Assembly: GCF_001939115.1 (NCBI RefSeq)
Contig: NZ_MQTZ01000048.1
Span: 138 to 64,137 of the forward strand
From: Leptolyngbya sp. 'hensonii'
GTDB taxonomy: Bacteria; Cyanobacteriota; Cyanobacteriia; GCF-001939115
Reading direction: 5' to 3'
Length of the DNA stretch: 64,000 bases
Shown: piece after piece, positions 43,050-53,897 of the stretch
Layout of the letters: each line of letters begins with the position of its first letter
How positions within the stretch are numbered: position 1 is the first letter of the stretch
Notes under the pieces: generated by a model
Told to the model about the DNA's origin: nothing
Database searches by the model: none
The model's input: the letters and a program-made list of their open reading frames with translations, nothing else
Program-made: the position numbers and the translations under genes

Positions 43050-46000
43050 ATGAACAACGTGAGCCAAGCGATCGAGACCCGGTCTGTGAATTCAAGTGCA
43101 CTGTCAGACCATCGCCCTGCAACAGGATATGCAGGCCAGCGGTGGCTGGTAGAAGAGCGAGATGCCTGTGGGGTCGGGTTCATTGCCGATCTGGCGGGTC
43201 AGGCGGGTCATGGTCTGGTGGAACAGGCCCTGACAGCCCTCACCTGTCTGGAACATCGGGGGGGCTGTAGTGCCGATCAGGATTCTGGAGATGGAGCCGG
43301 GTTGATGACCCAAATCCCTTGGGCACTCCTGGCACAGCAAATGCCATCGCTGATGCCAGCGGCAACCGGGGTCGGGATGGTCTTCCTGCCTCAGAACCCG
43401 GCAGCAGCAGCGCAAATCCGTCAGATCGTAGAGCAAGTTACCGCAGCAGAGGGGCTGACTTTTCTGGGCTGGCGGGTTGTGCCTGTGAAGCCAGAGGTGC
43501 TTGGACCTCAGGCCAGGGAAAACCAGCCCCAAATCGAGCAATGTCTGATGTCCTCCACCCATCTGCAGGGAGATGCGCTGGAACGGCACCTCTACCTGAT
43601 CCGCAAGCAAATTCATCAGAAAGCTGCTGAAAGCCAAATCCCCGATCGGGAAGAGTTTTATATCTGTTCCCTGTCTAATCGGACGATCGTTTATAAGGGC
43701 ATGGTCCGATCGGAAGTTCTGGGTCATTTCTACCAGGATTTACGCCAGCCCGCTTATAAAAGTGTCTTTGCCATCTATCACCGGCGCTTCAGCACCAACA
43801 CCATGCCCCGCTGGCCGCTGGCCCAACCCATGCGGTTGCTGGGGCACAACGGTGAGATTAACACCCTGCTGGGCAACATCAATTGGATGCTTGCCCGCGA
43901 ACAAGATCTGTCCCATCCTAATTGGGTCATGCCGCAGAACGGAGTTGAGGTCGATCGAATTGCCGAGCTGAAACCCACCGTTAATGCCAACAATAGCGAC
44001 TCCGCCAATCTGGACAACGTGATGGAATTACTGGTCCGTTCCGGGCGCAGTCCAGCAGAGGCCCTAATGATCATGGTGCCGGAGGCGTATCAAAATCAGC
44101 CTGATCTGGATGAGTACCCGGATATTTCTAACTTCTACGAATACTACAGTGGCATCCAGGAACCCTGGGATGGCCCCGCCCTGCTAGTCTTCAGTGACGG
44201 CAAGATGGTGGGGGCCACCCTGGACCGCAATGGTCTACGTCCAGCTCGCTATTGCATCACCCGTAACAATCTGGTAATCGTGGCGTCGGAAACGGGGGTG
44301 GTGGATCTACCGGAAGCTGAGATCGTGGAGAAAGGCCGGCTCGGGCCAGGACAAATGATTGCCGTTGAACTGGAAACCCAGGAAGTTCTGAGGAACTGGC
44401 AGATCAAGCAGCGGATTGCCGGAGCCCATCCCTATGGGCAATGGCTGGAGCAGCATCGTCGCATCCTCGAGGCTCAGCCCTTCGGTGAAGTCGCGGTGAT
44501 CGATTCCCAGGGCTTACTGCAAGCCCAGACCGCCTTCGGTTACACCGCCGAAGATGTGGAGATGGTAATTGAGGTGATGGCTAGCCAGGGCAAGGAACCC
44601 ACCTTCTGCATGGGGGATGATATTCCCCTGGCCGTGCTATCGGATAAACCCCGACTCCTATACGACTATTTCAAGCAACGTTTTGCCCAGGTAACCAATC
44701 CCGCGATCGATCCATTACGGGAGAGCCTGGTCATGTCCCTGACAATGCAGCTCGGGGAGCGGGGCAACCTGCTGGAACACCGACCCGAATCTGCCCAGTT
44801 GCTCAAACTCACTTCTCCAGTTCTGAGCGAAGCCGATTTGGAGACCATTCCACAGTTTGGGTTTATGACCGGGAAACTGTCCACCCTCTATAACTTGAAT
44901 CAGGGACCGGCAGGGCTGCAAGCAGCGGTAGCAAACCTGTGCCAGCAGGCCACTGTCGCTGTGCGATCCGGACAGAAGATTCTGGTCCTGAGCGATCGGG
45001 TGGGAGCTGAGGGCGAGCCCCAGACCTTGAGTACAGAATGCAGTTACATTCCACCCCTACTGGCCGTGGGCGCAGTTCACCACCATTTGATCCGACAGGG
45101 GTTGCGCATGCACACCTCCTTGGTGGTGGATACAGCTCAGTGCTGGAGTACGCACCACTTCGCCTGCCTGATTGGTTATGGAGCCAGTGCGGTCTGTCCC
45201 TATCTAGCCCTGGAGAGCGTGCGGCAATGGTGGCTGGACACTAAGACTCAGGGTCTGATGCAGCGAGGTAAGCTGGAGGCCATTACCCTGGCCACAGCCC
45301 AAAAGAATTACCGCAAAGCCGTGGAGTCTGGCCTGTTGAAAATCCTGTCTAAGATGGGGATCTCACTTTTGTCCAGCTATCACGGAGCCCAGATCTTTGA
45401 AGCGATCGGCATTGGAGCCGATCTCCTCAATCTGGGTTTCTGCGGCACGGCCTCCCGTCTGGGGGGGCTGAGTGTGGCTGAACTGGCTCAGGAAGTGGTT
45501 TCCTTCCACTGCCGGGCCTTCCCGGAGTTGACCAAGCGGAAACTGGAAAACTACGGTTTTGTCAATTTCCGGCCCGGTGGGGAATACCACATGAACAATC
45601 CGGAAATGGCGAAGGCCCTACACAAGGCCGTGATCGACAAGAACTTCGACTACTACGAACTTTACAAGCAACAACTAGAAAGTCGCCCAGTCACTGCTTT
45701 GCGGGATCTACTCGATTTCCGCAGTGATCGTCCTGCCCTTCCCCTGGAGCAGGTGGAGCCGGTTGAGGCGATTGTGACCCGCTTCTGCACCGGGGGCATG
45801 TCCCTGGGAGCCCTATCCCGGGAGGCCCACGAAACCCTGGCGATCGCCATGAACCGCATCGGCGGCAAGTCTAACTCTGGGGAAGGGGGTGAAGATCCCG
45901 TTCGTTACCGAATTCTGGATGATGTGGATGGGCAGGGTCTGTCGCCTCTGTTGCCCCATCTCAAGGGTCTGCGCAATGGGGATACGGCCAGTTCCGCCAT

Positions 46001-47735
46001 CAAGCAGGTAGCATCAGGTCGATTCGGGGTGACGCCCGCCTATCTGGCCAGTGCCCAGCAACTGGAGATCAAAATTGCCCAGGGAGCCAAGCCCGGAGAG
46101 GGGGGCCAGTTACCTGGAAATAAGATTAGCCCTTACATTGCCATGCTGCGCCGTTCCAAGCCCGGCGTAACCTTGATTTCACCGCCACCCCACCACGATA
46201 TTTACTCGATCGAAGACCTGGCCCAACTGATCTTTGACCTGCATCAAATCAATCCTTCGGCCCAGGTCTCCGTCAAGCTAGTGGCAGAAGTCGGTATCGG
46301 CACTGTTGCGGCTGGGGTCGCCAAAGCCAACGCAGACATCATCCAGATCTCTGGCCATGATGGCGGCACAGGTGCATCTCCTCTCAGCTCAATCAAGCAT
46401 GCTGGCGGCCCCTGGGAATTGGGCTTGACGGAAGTGCATCGGGTGTTGATGGAGAACCGGTTACGCAATCGGGTGGTTCTGCGGGTGGATGGGGGCATTA
46501 AAACTGGCTGGGATGTGGTCATGGCCGCCCTGATGGGGGGGGAAGAATTCGGTTTCGGATCGATCGCCATGATTGCGGAAGGCTGCATCATGGCCCGTAT
46601 CTGCCACACAAATAATTGCCCGGTGGGGGTAGCCAGTCAGCGGGAAGATCTGCGGAAACGCTTCCCTGGCACTCCAGAGCGGGTGGTCAACTTCTTCTGT
46701 TTCATTGCCGAAGAGGTTCGCTCCCTTCTAGCCAGACTGGGTTACCAGTCCCTGGAGGACATCATTGGTCGGGCCGATCTGCTTCAGGTGCGAGAGTCCG
46801 TCACCCTGGCCAAGACCCAGACTCTAAATCTGGACTGCCTGACCCAACTGCCTGATGCCCGCACCGATCGCAGCTGGCTACAGCATGAAACGGTTCACAG
46901 TAACGGTCCAGTTCTGGATGATGACTTGCTGGCTGATGATGGGATTCAGACCGCGATTCGGAACCAATCCAGTGGGGTCAAAACGGTCAAGGTGGTAAAC
47001 ACCGATCGGACTGTGGGAGCCCGGTTATCTGGGGCGATCGCCAAATTGTATGGGGATACTGGCTTCACGGGCCAGATTACCCTCAACGCCCGGGGTAGCG
47101 TCGGCCAGAGTTTCGGAGCCTTCAATCATCCCGGCATGGTGCTAAACCTGGAAGGGGAAGCCAACGATTACGTGGGCAAGGGCATGCATGGGGGTGAAAT
47201 TGTGATCCGACCTCCAGCAGAAGCCACCTACGATCCGGCAACAAATGTGATTGTTGGCAACACGTGCCTCTACGGTGCCACGGGTGGTATTCTGCTGGCC
47301 AATGGTCAGGCGGGTGAGCGATTTGCCGTCCGCAACTCCCGCGCCCAGGCGGTGATTGAAGGAACCGGAGATCACTGCTGCGAATACATGACTGGGGGTA
47401 CGATCGTCGTTCTTGGTCGAGCCGGTCGCAACATCGGGGCTGGCATGACCGGCGGACTGGCCTACTTCCTGGATGAAGATGGGAGCCTACCCAAGAAAGT
47501 CAACCCTGAGATTGTCAAGATTCAGCGGGTAAGGACTTCGGCTGGAGAACAGCAACTCAAGGATTTGATTACCTTACAGGCCGATCGGACTGGTAGTCAG
47601 AAAGCTAGAACTATTCTGGAGCATTGGTCTGACTATCTACCCCGATTCTGGCAGGTGGTTCCCCCGTCCGAAGCGAATACCCCAGAAGTGAACCCGGAAG
47701 TGGGATCGGCAAAGGTCCTGAGTTCGGTTCAGTAA
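43050..47735 (+). CDS. Ferredoxin-dependent glutamate synthase, large single-subunit form
   Basis: Makes two glutamates from glutamine and 2-oxoglutarate, the entry of ammonium nitrogen after GlnA. The 1561 residues hold the class II glutaminase with catalytic Cys40 ([11 protein letters not shown]), a central domain, the FMN/synthase domain with 3Fe-4S ligands in [13 protein letters not shown], and the C-terminal GXGXG beta-helix. No small subunit (gltD) follows, which with cyanobacterial context favours the ferredoxin form (gltS/glsF) over NADPH GltB. Residues before Cys40 would be removed to expose the nucleophile. ATG 43050 has AAGGA at distance; a long leader precedes it. Confidence 0.93.
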   Translation: MNNVSQAIETRSVNSSALSDHRPATGYAGQRWLVEERDACGVGFIADLAGQAGHGLVEQALTALTCLEHRGGCSADQDSGDGAGLMTQIPWALLAQQMPSLMPAATGVGMVFLPQNPAAAAQIRQIVEQVTAAEGLTFLGWRVVPVKPEVLGPQARENQPQIEQCLMSSTHLQGDALERHLYLIRKQIHQKAAESQIPDREEFYICSLSNRTIVYKGMVRSEVLGHFYQDLRQPAYKSVFAIYHRRFSTNTMPRWPLAQPMRLLGHNGEINTLLGNINWMLAREQDLSHPNWVMPQNGVEVDRIAELKPTVNANNSDSANLDNVMELLVRSGRSPAEALMIMVPEAYQNQPDLDEYPDISNFYEYYSGIQEPWDGPALLVFSDGKMVGATLDRNGLRPARYCITRNNLVIVASETGVVDLPEAEIVEKGRLGPGQMIAVELETQEVLRNWQIKQRIAGAHPYGQWLEQHRRILEAQPFGEVAVIDSQGLLQAQTAFGYTAEDVEMVIEVMASQGKEPTFCMGDDIPLAVLSDKPRLLYDYFKQRFAQVTNPAIDPLRESLVMSLTMQLGERGNLLEHRPESAQLLKLTSPVLSEADLETIPQFGFMTGKLSTLYNLNQGPAGLQAAVANLCQQATVAVRSGQKILVLSDRVGAEGEPQTLSTECSYIPPLLAVGAVHHHLIRQGLRMHTSLVVDTAQCWSTHHFACLIGYGASAVCPYLALESVRQWWLDTKTQGLMQRGKLEAITLATAQKNYRKAVESGLLKILSKMGISLLSSYHGAQIFEAIGIGADLLNLGFCGTASRLGGLSVAELAQEVVSFHCRAFPELTKRKLENYGFVNFRPGGEYHMNNPEMAKALHKAVIDKNFDYYELYKQQLESRPVTALRDLLDFRSDRPALPLEQVEPVEAIVTRFCTGGMSLGALSREAHETLAIAMNRIGGKSNSGEGGEDPVRYRILDDVDGQGLSPLLPHLKGLRNGDTASSAIKQVASGRFGVTPAYLASAQQLEIKIAQGAKPGEGGQLPGNKISPYIAMLRRSKPGVTLISPPPHHDIYSIEDLAQLIFDLHQINPSAQVSVKLVAEVGIGTVAAGVAKANADIIQISGHDGGTGASPLSSIKHAGGPWELGLTEVHRVLMENRLRNRVVLRVDGGIKTGWDVVMAALMGGEEFGFGSIAMIAEGCIMARICHTNNCPVGVASQREDLRKRFPGTPERVVNFFCFIAEEVRSLLARLGYQSLEDIIGRADLLQVRESVTLAKTQTLNLDCLTQLPDARTDRSWLQHETVHSNGPVLDDDLLADDGIQTAIRNQSSGVKTVKVVNTDRTVGARLSGAIAKLYGDTGFTGQITLNARGSVGQSFGAFNHPGMVLNLEGEANDYVGKGMHGGEIVIRPPAEATYDPATNVIVGNTCLYGATGGILLANGQAGERFAVRNSRAQAVIEGTGDHCCEYMTGGTIVVLGRAGRNIGAGMTGGLAYFLDEDGSLPKKVNPEIVKIQRVRTSAGEQQLKDLITLQADRTGSQKARTILEHWSDYLPRFWQVVPPSEANTPEVNPEVGSAKVLSSVQ

Positions 47736-47740
47736 TACCG

Positions 47741-47788
47741 CAGAGGCGCAAAGACAATGAGACAATCCTTCTTGTCTCTGCGCCTCTG
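47741..47788. terminator. Hairpin after glutamate synthase
   Basis: CAGAGGCGCA (47741) pairs perfectly with TGCGCCTCTG (47779-47788), with an inner AGAC/GTCT extension. It fills the gap between convergent genes and shares its stem sequence with the hairpin at 35947. Confidence 0.65.
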
Positions 47789-47799
47789 GGGTTAGTTGA

Positions 47800-48456
47800 T
47801 TAGCCCCGCTGCCAGCGGAGGCGAGAGCCAGCACCGAGAGCCCCGATCGCCAGCAGACCTAACAGTGCTGCAGATTCCGGAACGGGTTTGGGATCAACAG
47901 GGTCGTCTGTGGTTCCACTGTCGGTATCAGCCAGGAAGGACAGATCTCCCTTGAAGCCATTGGCCCACTGCAAGGTCAGTTGGCCGAACAGATCTCCCAC
48001 AGAGATATCAATCGGAACCGAGTAATTAGACGAGGTGGGAGCCTGGCCACTCTGGACATCAAAGGTTCTACCATTTGCTGATCCGGGTGTCCCAGGGCTG
48101 GGTTCACTCAGGTCAAAAACCGTGTTACCCGGAATGGCATTGATGAGCAGGGAGGTAATGCTGCCACTTCCCCCATAGCTCAGGGTCCAGGGGCTGCTAA
48201 AGGTATCCCCAGACTGGACCAGGGACCAACCCGTTCCAAACGCACCCCCAGCACCAGGACCTGTATCGCCCCAGATTTTGGTCTCCGAGCCCCCTCCCAG
48301 GAACTTGACGGTGACTTCCATCCCGTCCATGTCATCCCCAAAGGTCTGGAAACCTGTCAGGGTTGTGGCGTGGGAAGGAGCAGCCAGAAGCGTGCCCATG
48401 GCTGCGATCGCTGTACCTAAAACCCCTGCAGATAAGGTTTTTGCAAAAGACACCAT
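47800..48456 (-). CDS. PEP-CTERM sorting-domain protein
   Basis: A 218-residue secreted protein. The signal peptide (MVSFAKTLSAGVLGTAIAAM ...) ends near Ala30 (SHA-TT). The body is Gly/Ser/Thr-rich beta structure with no enzyme motif. The C-terminus has the sorting signal: PVPES, a hydrophobic helix (AALLGLLAIGALGAG) and basic SRLRWQR; Ser replaces the usual second Pro. ATG 48456 with GGAG upstream is chosen over the ATG 17 codons earlier. It is probably processed by an exosortase, either XrtO at 26.4 kb or another elsewhere. Likely an extracellular matrix or surface protein. Confidence 0.82.
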   Translation of the reverse strand: MVSFAKTLSAGVLGTAIAAMGTLLAAPSHATTLTGFQTFGDDMDGMEVTVKFLGGGSETKIWGDTGPGAGGAFGTGWSLVQSGDTFSSPWTLSYGGSGSITSLLINAIPGNTVFDLSEPSPGTPGSANGRTFDVQSGQAPTSSNYSVPIDISVGDLFGQLTLQWANGFKGDLSFLADTDSGTTDDPVDPKPVPESAALLGLLAIGALGAGSRLRWQRG

Positions 48457-48781
48457 ATATCGTATCTCCAGTTGACTAACGTGTGTGATTCCGTCATCTG
48501 TAAGCAAACGATGACAGGAATAATGACTGATACGCAGCCAAATGTGAAATTCTCAAGAATTTAGGCTTCTCTTTACAAAAGAAAGGAATCAAGAATCTTC
48601 ACAAAAGCACCCTTTTATGGGCAAAAGCAAGGCCAGGAAAGCTTGCAACGACTTCCTGGAAAACACTTAATGAATGAAGATTCTATGAAGCAAGGCTCAA
48701 AGTTCCGGATGGCTGAGTTTTACTACTCACTTTTAGGCCGCAATTCCGACAGACAACCTCTTGCCGACCATGGTTTTAAAT
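48457..48781. other. Intergenic region between panC-cmk and PEP-CTERM gene
   Basis: A 325-bp gap, both flanking genes leftward. It must hold the promoter for the PEP-CTERM gene. A 7-bp stem CCAGGAA/TTCCTGG (48633-48659) may end the panC-cmk transcript. Nothing else recognised. Confidence 0.4.
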
Positions 48782-50359
48782 TCAACATTTCTCTTGATAA
48801 AGGCGCACAATTCGATCGACCACCTCAGCCACCGTTAATCCATCGGTCAGGATTTCGATCGCATCCTCTGCCTGCCGTAAAGGAGCCAGAGCCCGGGTGC
48901 TATCCTTGCGATCCCGTTCCAGGATGGCATGCTCCAGTTCCTCCAGACTAATCTCACCCTTGCCCTGGTTTTTCAGGTCTTGCTGGCGGCGTCTAGCCCG
49001 TTCCAACACCGAGGCGGTCAGGAAGATTTTGATTTCGGCATCAGGAAATACATAGGTACCAATATCCCGCCCTTCGATCGCAATCCCCCCCTGTTCACCA
49101 TACCGCTGCTGCTGTTTCACCAGTTCCTGGCGCACTGCAGGCTGGGCCGCGATCGTCGATACCTGAGCTGTAACTTCTGGGGTTCGGATGGCTTCCGTGA
49201 CCTCCTGCCCATTGATCCAGACCTGGGGAGGGGCCTGAAGATCCGCCTGACTCACCAGCTCAATCCGGCAACGGCTGACTAGCTCTGCAACCGCCGGTTC
49301 ATCCTGGAGGGAAATTCCCGACTCCAACACCAGCCAAGTCACAGCCCGATACATGGCTCCCGTATCCAGATACAACAATCCCAACGACTGGGCCACCAGC
49401 CTGGTTACGGTTGATTTACCTGCCCCGGCGGGTCCATCGATCGCAATCATCGGCTTGCGGTTGGGTCTCAGCAGAATGTTATCAATTAGACGGGTAGAAC
49501 CCAACCGCGCAGCAACTGCCATCAGTCCTGTTTTGATTACTCTATCCATAGGAATCATCGTGATTGGATCGACCATCTCTATATATTCCAACTGCAACTC
49601 TGGCACAGTTGCTAATTCTAGCCTGACAATTTCAATCAGGACACTGCTATCCCGTTCTCCTCTCTGAAATATCTGCTCAGCCCGCTGTAAAGAGCGATAC
49701 AGAATCGTTGCCTGTAGCCGTTGTTCTGGGGTCAGGTACTGATTGCGGGAACTCATGGCCAGCCCATCTACTTCCCGCAGGATGGGACAGGCAACAACCT
49801 CAACCGGCAGGTTCAAATCCGACACCAGTCGCCGGATGACAGCCACTTGTTGAGCATCCTTCTGTCCGAAGTAAGCCCGATCGGGCTGGACGATCGTCAG
49901 CAATTTGGTCACGATCGTCGCCACTCCCGGAAAGTGACCTGGACGATAGGCCCCACAGAGCCTCGATATCAGCTCTGGGGGAGGCATCACCTGGGTCAGC
50001 GGTTCTCCCTGCCCATACATTTCCTCGACCGTCGGGGCAAACATGGCATCGACACCAGCCTCCACACAGAGAGCCCGATCCTGCTCCAAAGCACGCGGAT
50101 AGCGATCGAAATCCTCATGGGGACCAAACTGGAGCGGATTGACGAAAAGACTGACGACCACGATGGCATTTTCCCGTCTAGCTCGCCGAATCAGGCTCAG
50201 GTGCCCCTGGTGTAGCGCTCCCATGGTTGGGACCAGCCCCACCTCTTCCTGAAGCAGGATCAATTCCCCTGCAACGATCGGCGGCTGCAAAACTCGCTGC
50301 TGCGATCGTTGCAGCTCCAGAAAACAGCGCAAGCCTGCGATCGTCCTAAACAGTCGCAC
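48782..50359 (-). CDS. panC/cmk: Bifunctional pantoate-beta-alanine ligase / (d)CMP kinase
   Basis: Fusion typical of cyanobacteria. The N-terminal PanC half (about 1-290) makes pantothenate; it has VPTMGALHQGHLSLIRRA with the HxGH nucleotide motif. The C-terminal Cmk half (from about 305) phosphorylates CMP/dCMP; it has IAIDGPAGAGKST as P-loop and DTGAMYRAVTW. The 525-residue length agrees with known fusions. GTG 50359, giving VRLFRTIAGLRCF, is chosen as the family start; the frame runs 21 codons further upstream without homology. Codon use is uniform across the fusion point. Confidence 0.92.
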   Translation of the reverse strand: MRLFRTIAGLRCFLELQRSQQRVLQPPIVAGELILLQEEVGLVPTMGALHQGHLSLIRRARRENAIVVVSLFVNPLQFGPHEDFDRYPRALEQDRALCVEAGVDAMFAPTVEEMYGQGEPLTQVMPPPELISRLCGAYRPGHFPGVATIVTKLLTIVQPDRAYFGQKDAQQVAVIRRLVSDLNLPVEVVACPILREVDGLAMSSRNQYLTPEQRLQATILYRSLQRAEQIFQRGERDSSVLIEIVRLELATVPELQLEYIEMVDPITMIPMDRVIKTGLMAVAARLGSTRLIDNILLRPNRKPMIAIDGPAGAGKSTVTRLVAQSLGLLYLDTGAMYRAVTWLVLESGISLQDEPAVAELVSRCRIELVSQADLQAPPQVWINGQEVTEAIRTPEVTAQVSTIAAQPAVRQELVKQQQRYGEQGGIAIEGRDIGTYVFPDAEIKIFLTASVLERARRRQQDLKNQGKGEISLEELEHAILERDRKDSTRALAPLRQAEDAIEILTDGLTVAEVVDRIVRLYQEKC

Positions 50360-50498
50360 CCCATCCCCCCGACTTTGCTTCAAACCCCCCTTGCATAGTA
50401 GTAGATTCCGCCATTCTGACAAAATACCTTTGAACCCGATCCAGCTCGCCCAATCCCCCTCACATTTGGACTAAACTGATGCCTAGAGGTGAACTGAA

Positions 50499-51146
50499 AT
50501 GGTCAATACAATCCCTCCCCTCCAAAACACGATCACTGATATCTGGGTGCCAGCCACCTGGGAAGAATTTCTGGTGCTATGCGATCAACCTGAATTAGAG
50601 CAGGCGCGATGTTATTACGATGCCGGTTGGATGAGGATTGAGACAATGCCCATTGGGTCTGCCCACGGTCAGGATAATTCAATTCTGGCAGCAGTCATAA
50701 GTCTATATGGGACACTGAAAGAAATGACCTATGTGTCATTTACGAATACCAGTTTTCGTAAAGCTGGTGAGCGGGAATGTCAGCCAGACTTAGCCTATTA
50801 CATTAGCTCCGATGTGCAGCGCCCGACCAAGAATAATCAGCCGGTGGATGTCGAGGTCTGGGGTTCCCCAACTTTAGCGATCGAAATCTCATCCACAACT
50901 TTAAGTGATGATTTAGGCCAGAAGCGTCTGCTGTATGAGCGGCTTGGGGTACAAGAATACTGGGTGGTTAATGTTACAGCAGCCACGGTAATTGCCTTTG
51001 CGATCGCCGATGGCGGCAGTCGGCAAATTCAGGTATCAGCGGTGCTGCCCAGTTTGCCCATGACGGTGATTGCAGAAGCCCTGCGGCGCAGCCAAAGCGA
51101 GGACGACGGAGCCGTGAATCGCTGGCTATTTGAGCAGTTTCGATAA
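50499..51146 (+). CDS. Uma2-family (DUF820) PD-(D/E)XK protein
   Basis: A 215-residue protein of the Uma2 family, which is hugely expanded in cyanobacteria and has a restriction-endonuclease-like fold. Visible motifs: ECQPDLAYYI (acidic residue of the core), AIEISSTTLSDDL and KRLLYERLGVQEYWVVN. Biological role is not known; many are presumed mobile or stress-related. It is followed 95 bp later by another nuclease-fold gene. Confidence 0.85.
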   Translation: MVNTIPPLQNTITDIWVPATWEEFLVLCDQPELEQARCYYDAGWMRIETMPIGSAHGQDNSILAAVISLYGTLKEMTYVSFTNTSFRKAGERECQPDLAYYISSDVQRPTKNNQPVDVEVWGSPTLAIEISSTTLSDDLGQKRLLYERLGVQEYWVVNVTAATVIAFAIADGGSRQIQVSAVLPSLPMTVIAEALRRSQSEDDGAVNRWLFEQFR

Positions 51147-51241
51147 AACCGGATTGTCCAGTAGCTCACAAAGGATCTCTAAAGACCAGGGAGTGAGGCA
51201 TGATAAAAGTATTCGCCCTCTCCAGTTAAAAGATAACGTCA

Positions 51242-51877
51242 ATGGTCAACACGATCGCGATCGGCAGTCTCACCCTGCCAGATCTCATAGAGAAACAGCA
51301 GTTGCAACTGACGGATGATCCGCAATTTTTTCCAGAGTGGCGATTACCGCTCCCGGATCTGGGTGAAGACGAAAAGCAATTTTTGGATCGCGTTCAACAG
51401 GACTATTTTGATCAAACTCGACAGGGGCGAGTCTCAGAAGGGCTGGTTAAACTGGTGGTTGTTTCGCCCCTGCTGCATTTAGCCGGGTTTTATCGCATTC
51501 CCTTTGAAGTTCACTTAGAAGAATCGGTTCAAATTGAATGGTCCGAAGCGGGCGAAATTTGGCGAGGACGGATTGATGCCCTTGTCGTTCAGGATCAATT
51601 CTGGATGCTTGTCATTGAGTCCAAAGGGTCTGCTTTGGGGATTGACCAGGCCATTCCACAAGCTTTAGGCTATATGTTCACCAATCCCCATCCAGAATTG
51701 CCAACCTACGGCTTCGTTACCAATGGCAGTAGCTATGGATTTATCAAACTGGTGCAGCAACCCCGTCCGCAGTATGGCGTCTCAGATATTATGCTGCTGT
51801 TGCCGGGGCGTAACTGCCTCTATGGCGTGCTGGCGATTCTAAAGCAGATTGGCAGTCAGTTACGGAAATCTGTTTGA
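51242..51877 (+). CDS. PD-(D/E)XK nuclease-like protein, type I R-subunit N-terminal-like
   Basis: A 211-residue protein. Residues 90-135 carry the nuclease core: GRIDALVVQDQFWMLVIESKGS, an Asp followed by a Glu-x-Lys pair typical of restriction endonuclease N-terminal folds. The rest is helical. It lacks the helicase domain of HsdR, so it is a stand-alone domain. It begins MVNTI, as does the unrelated Uma2 gene just upstream. No methylase or specificity subunit is nearby, so an active restriction system is unlikely. Confidence 0.72.
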   Translation: MVNTIAIGSLTLPDLIEKQQLQLTDDPQFFPEWRLPLPDLGEDEKQFLDRVQQDYFDQTRQGRVSEGLVKLVVVSPLLHLAGFYRIPFEVHLEESVQIEWSEAGEIWRGRIDALVVQDQFWMLVIESKGSALGIDQAIPQALGYMFTNPHPELPTYGFVTNGSSYGFIKLVQQPRPQYGVSDIMLLLPGRNCLYGVLAILKQIGSQLRKSV

Positions 51878-51934
51878 AGTCAATCATGGCCCTGGACAAA
51901 TTCTGAGATAATTAGGATTTATTCAATCTGGGTA

Positions 51935-52972
51935 ATGGGTATGAAGACGGAGCATCGGACGGTTCAGTTGGATCAAGCAGGTCTGGATCGGGTGATTCGG
52001 GTTGGCGTTCTGGGCTTTGGCGGCCTAGGGCAGGCAGCGGCAAGAATGCTGGCACCGAAGCAAGAGATGAGGCTGGTGGCCGCCGCCGATCGGGAGGGCT
52101 ATGCCTATGCCGCTGAGGGACTGAACCCCGATGCCTGTATTGCCACCTACCGGAGTCGGGGCACCCTGGGGTATCTGGAGCAGAACGGAGTCCTGAGTCC
52201 CAACAGTATTGAGGCTTTGATGCAACAGGCCGATCGGGTCGATGGCTATTTCCTGGCCCTGCCCAACCTGCCCAACACCTTTATGGCTGATGTGGCTCGT
52301 CGCTTCATTGCATCCGGTTGGCAGGGGGTGCTGGTGGATGCCCTCAAGCGCACCAGTGCCGTCGAGCAACTGCTGGTCCTGCGGGACGAGTTGCAGGCTG
52401 CCGGAATCACCTATCTGACTGGCTGTGGGGCCACGCCAGGATTGCTAACCGCCGCCGCTGCCCTGGCCGCCCAGAGCTATGCCGAAGTCCATAGTGTGAA
52501 GATTACTTTCGGTGTCGGGATTGCCAACTGGGAAGCCTATCGGGCCACAATTCGAGAGGATATTGCCCATCTACCTGGTTTTACCGTTGATCGGGCGCAG
52601 CAGATGACCGATGCAGAAGTAGAAGCCCTGCTGGATCAGACGAACGGCATTCTGGCTCTGGAAAACATGGAGCATGCGGACGATATCATGCTGGAACTGG
52701 CGGGAATTTGTGGACGCGATCGGGTTACCGTTGGCGGTGTTGTCGATACCCGCAATCCCAAGAAGCCCCTGAGCACGAATGTTCAGATTACCGGTCGGAC
52801 ATTCGAAGGGAAGATCTCAACCCATACCTTTACTCTGGGGGATGAAACCAGCATGGCTGCGAATGTGTGCGGTCCTGCCTTCGGGTATCTCAAGGCGGGG
52901 CTGTCCCTGCATCGCCGGGGCATTTACGGGTTGCTGACTGCCGCCGAAGTCATGCCTCAATTTGTTCGCTAG
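51935..52972 (+). CDS. bioU: BioU-like (S)-8-amino-7-oxononanoate synthase / saccharopine-dehydrogenase fold
   Basis: Cyanobacterial biotin synthesis enzyme that replaces BioA and uses its own Lys side chain as amino donor (a single-turnover reaction in Synechocystis). The 345 residues start with a Rossmann fold ([17 protein letters not shown]). The [13 protein letters not shown] segment places Lys138 (about Lys124 in shorter family members if numbered from the Rossmann start) where the catalytic Lys is expected. The C-terminus, [18 protein letters not shown], matches my memory of the family. The N-terminal 18 residues are an extension of uncertain reality. No other bio gene is nearby. The assignment rests on remembered similarity. 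Confidence 0.77.
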   Translation: MGMKTEHRTVQLDQAGLDRVIRVGVLGFGGLGQAAARMLAPKQEMRLVAAADREGYAYAAEGLNPDACIATYRSRGTLGYLEQNGVLSPNSIEALMQQADRVDGYFLALPNLPNTFMADVARRFIASGWQGVLVDALKRTSAVEQLLVLRDELQAAGITYLTGCGATPGLLTAAAALAAQSYAEVHSVKITFGVGIANWEAYRATIREDIAHLPGFTVDRAQQMTDAEVEALLDQTNGILALENMEHADDIMLELAGICGRDRVTVGGVVDTRNPKKPLSTNVQITGRTFEGKISTHTFTLGDETSMAANVCGPAFGYLKAGLSLHRRGIYGLLTAAEVMPQFVR

Positions 52973-53147
52973 GTTAGGACTCACCCCGGCACCTCTCCAG
53001 ATGAGAGGAACCCCTCGTGCCCAGACTCTGCCGAGTAGACCCACCCCGGCCCTGCGGGCCACCCCTCCCCAGGGGGGATTTAAATCGGGTTCCTTGCTTT
53101 GCTCTAAGCTCCTATGAGATTTACAAAGGAGGAGATGGATGGCAGGT
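52973..53147. other. Convergent gap with GC-rich hairpins
   Basis: Between bioU and the methyltransferase. It contains GGCCC/GGGCC (53048-53060), an adjoining CCCC/GGGG palindrome and ATTTAAAT, resembling dispersed GC-rich intergenic repeats of cyanobacteria. Probably ends both transcripts. Confidence 0.45.
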
Positions 53148-53897
53148 CTAATCACTGGCTTCCGCAGGACTGGGCTTCTGGGCCAGCATGCCGAAATGGC
53201 CGGGGCCAAACAGGAACGAGCCATATCCCGTCAAGGTCTTTACCTGAAATCCGACCTGGTGTAAAGGTGCCTCCAGATCCGCTGGCTGGAACAGCCTTTG
53301 CCGATGGACTTCATAGTCTCGGTGATAGAGTTCCCCCACCCGCCGAAAACTGGTGATCTGGCGCGTCAGAACCTGCTGCTCCAGGTTTTCCTCTGCCTCC
53401 ACCAACACCACCCAATCCGGTCCTTCCCGGTAGGTGCGTCTTGGCCCTGCTCCCGGCACCCGTCCGGGAGCAACCACATCAAAAATGAACAATCCTCCAG
53501 GCTGCAAAGCTGTATAAACCTGGCAAAAAAACTGCAGCAAGCCCTCGTCCGTATTGTTCGGATCAAAGAGATAGCTGAGACATTCGCCCATGGCTGTGAT
53601 GGCCGCACAGGAAGGCAGTTCCGTTGCCAGGAATGACCCCACCTGAAACTGCCCTTGGGGGACTCGATCGCGGGCGATCGCAACCATGGCTGCGGACAGA
53701 TCAATCCCTAAAACCGAGTACCCGGCCTGGTCTAGGGCTGCGGCCCAGATGCCACTGCCACAGCCCAAATCAACCACCAGGCCGGAGGTCAGGCCATGGG
53801 TTTGCAGGAAGTCCAGCAAGCCTGGGGCCGACTGACGGGCAAAGTCGCCATGACCAACATCATGGATATAAGCCAGGTCATCACCGTAGACTTGCAT
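53148..53897 (-). CDS. Class I SAM-dependent methyltransferase
   Basis: A 249-residue Rossmann methyltransferase. Motif I is VVDLGCGSGIW near 40, followed by VLGIDLSAAM and the LQPGGLFIFDVV post-motif strand near 125. The substrate cannot be read. Met at 53897 is used; it lies inside the 3' end of the RlpA-like gene (17-bp overlap), so the two are coupled in one leftward transcript. The frame continues upstream 16 codons and would overlap further. Confidence 0.83.
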   Translation of the reverse strand: MQVYGDDLAYIHDVGHGDFARQSAPGLLDFLQTHGLTSGLVVDLGCGSGIWAAALDQAGYSVLGIDLSAAMVAIARDRVPQGQFQVGSFLATELPSCAAITAMGECLSYLFDPNNTDEGLLQFFCQVYTALQPGGLFIFDVVAPGRVPGAGPRRTYREGPDWVVLVEAEENLEQQVLTRQITSFRRVGELYHRDYEVHRQRLFQPADLEAPLHQVGFQVKTLTGYGSFLFGPGHFGMLAQKPSPAEASD

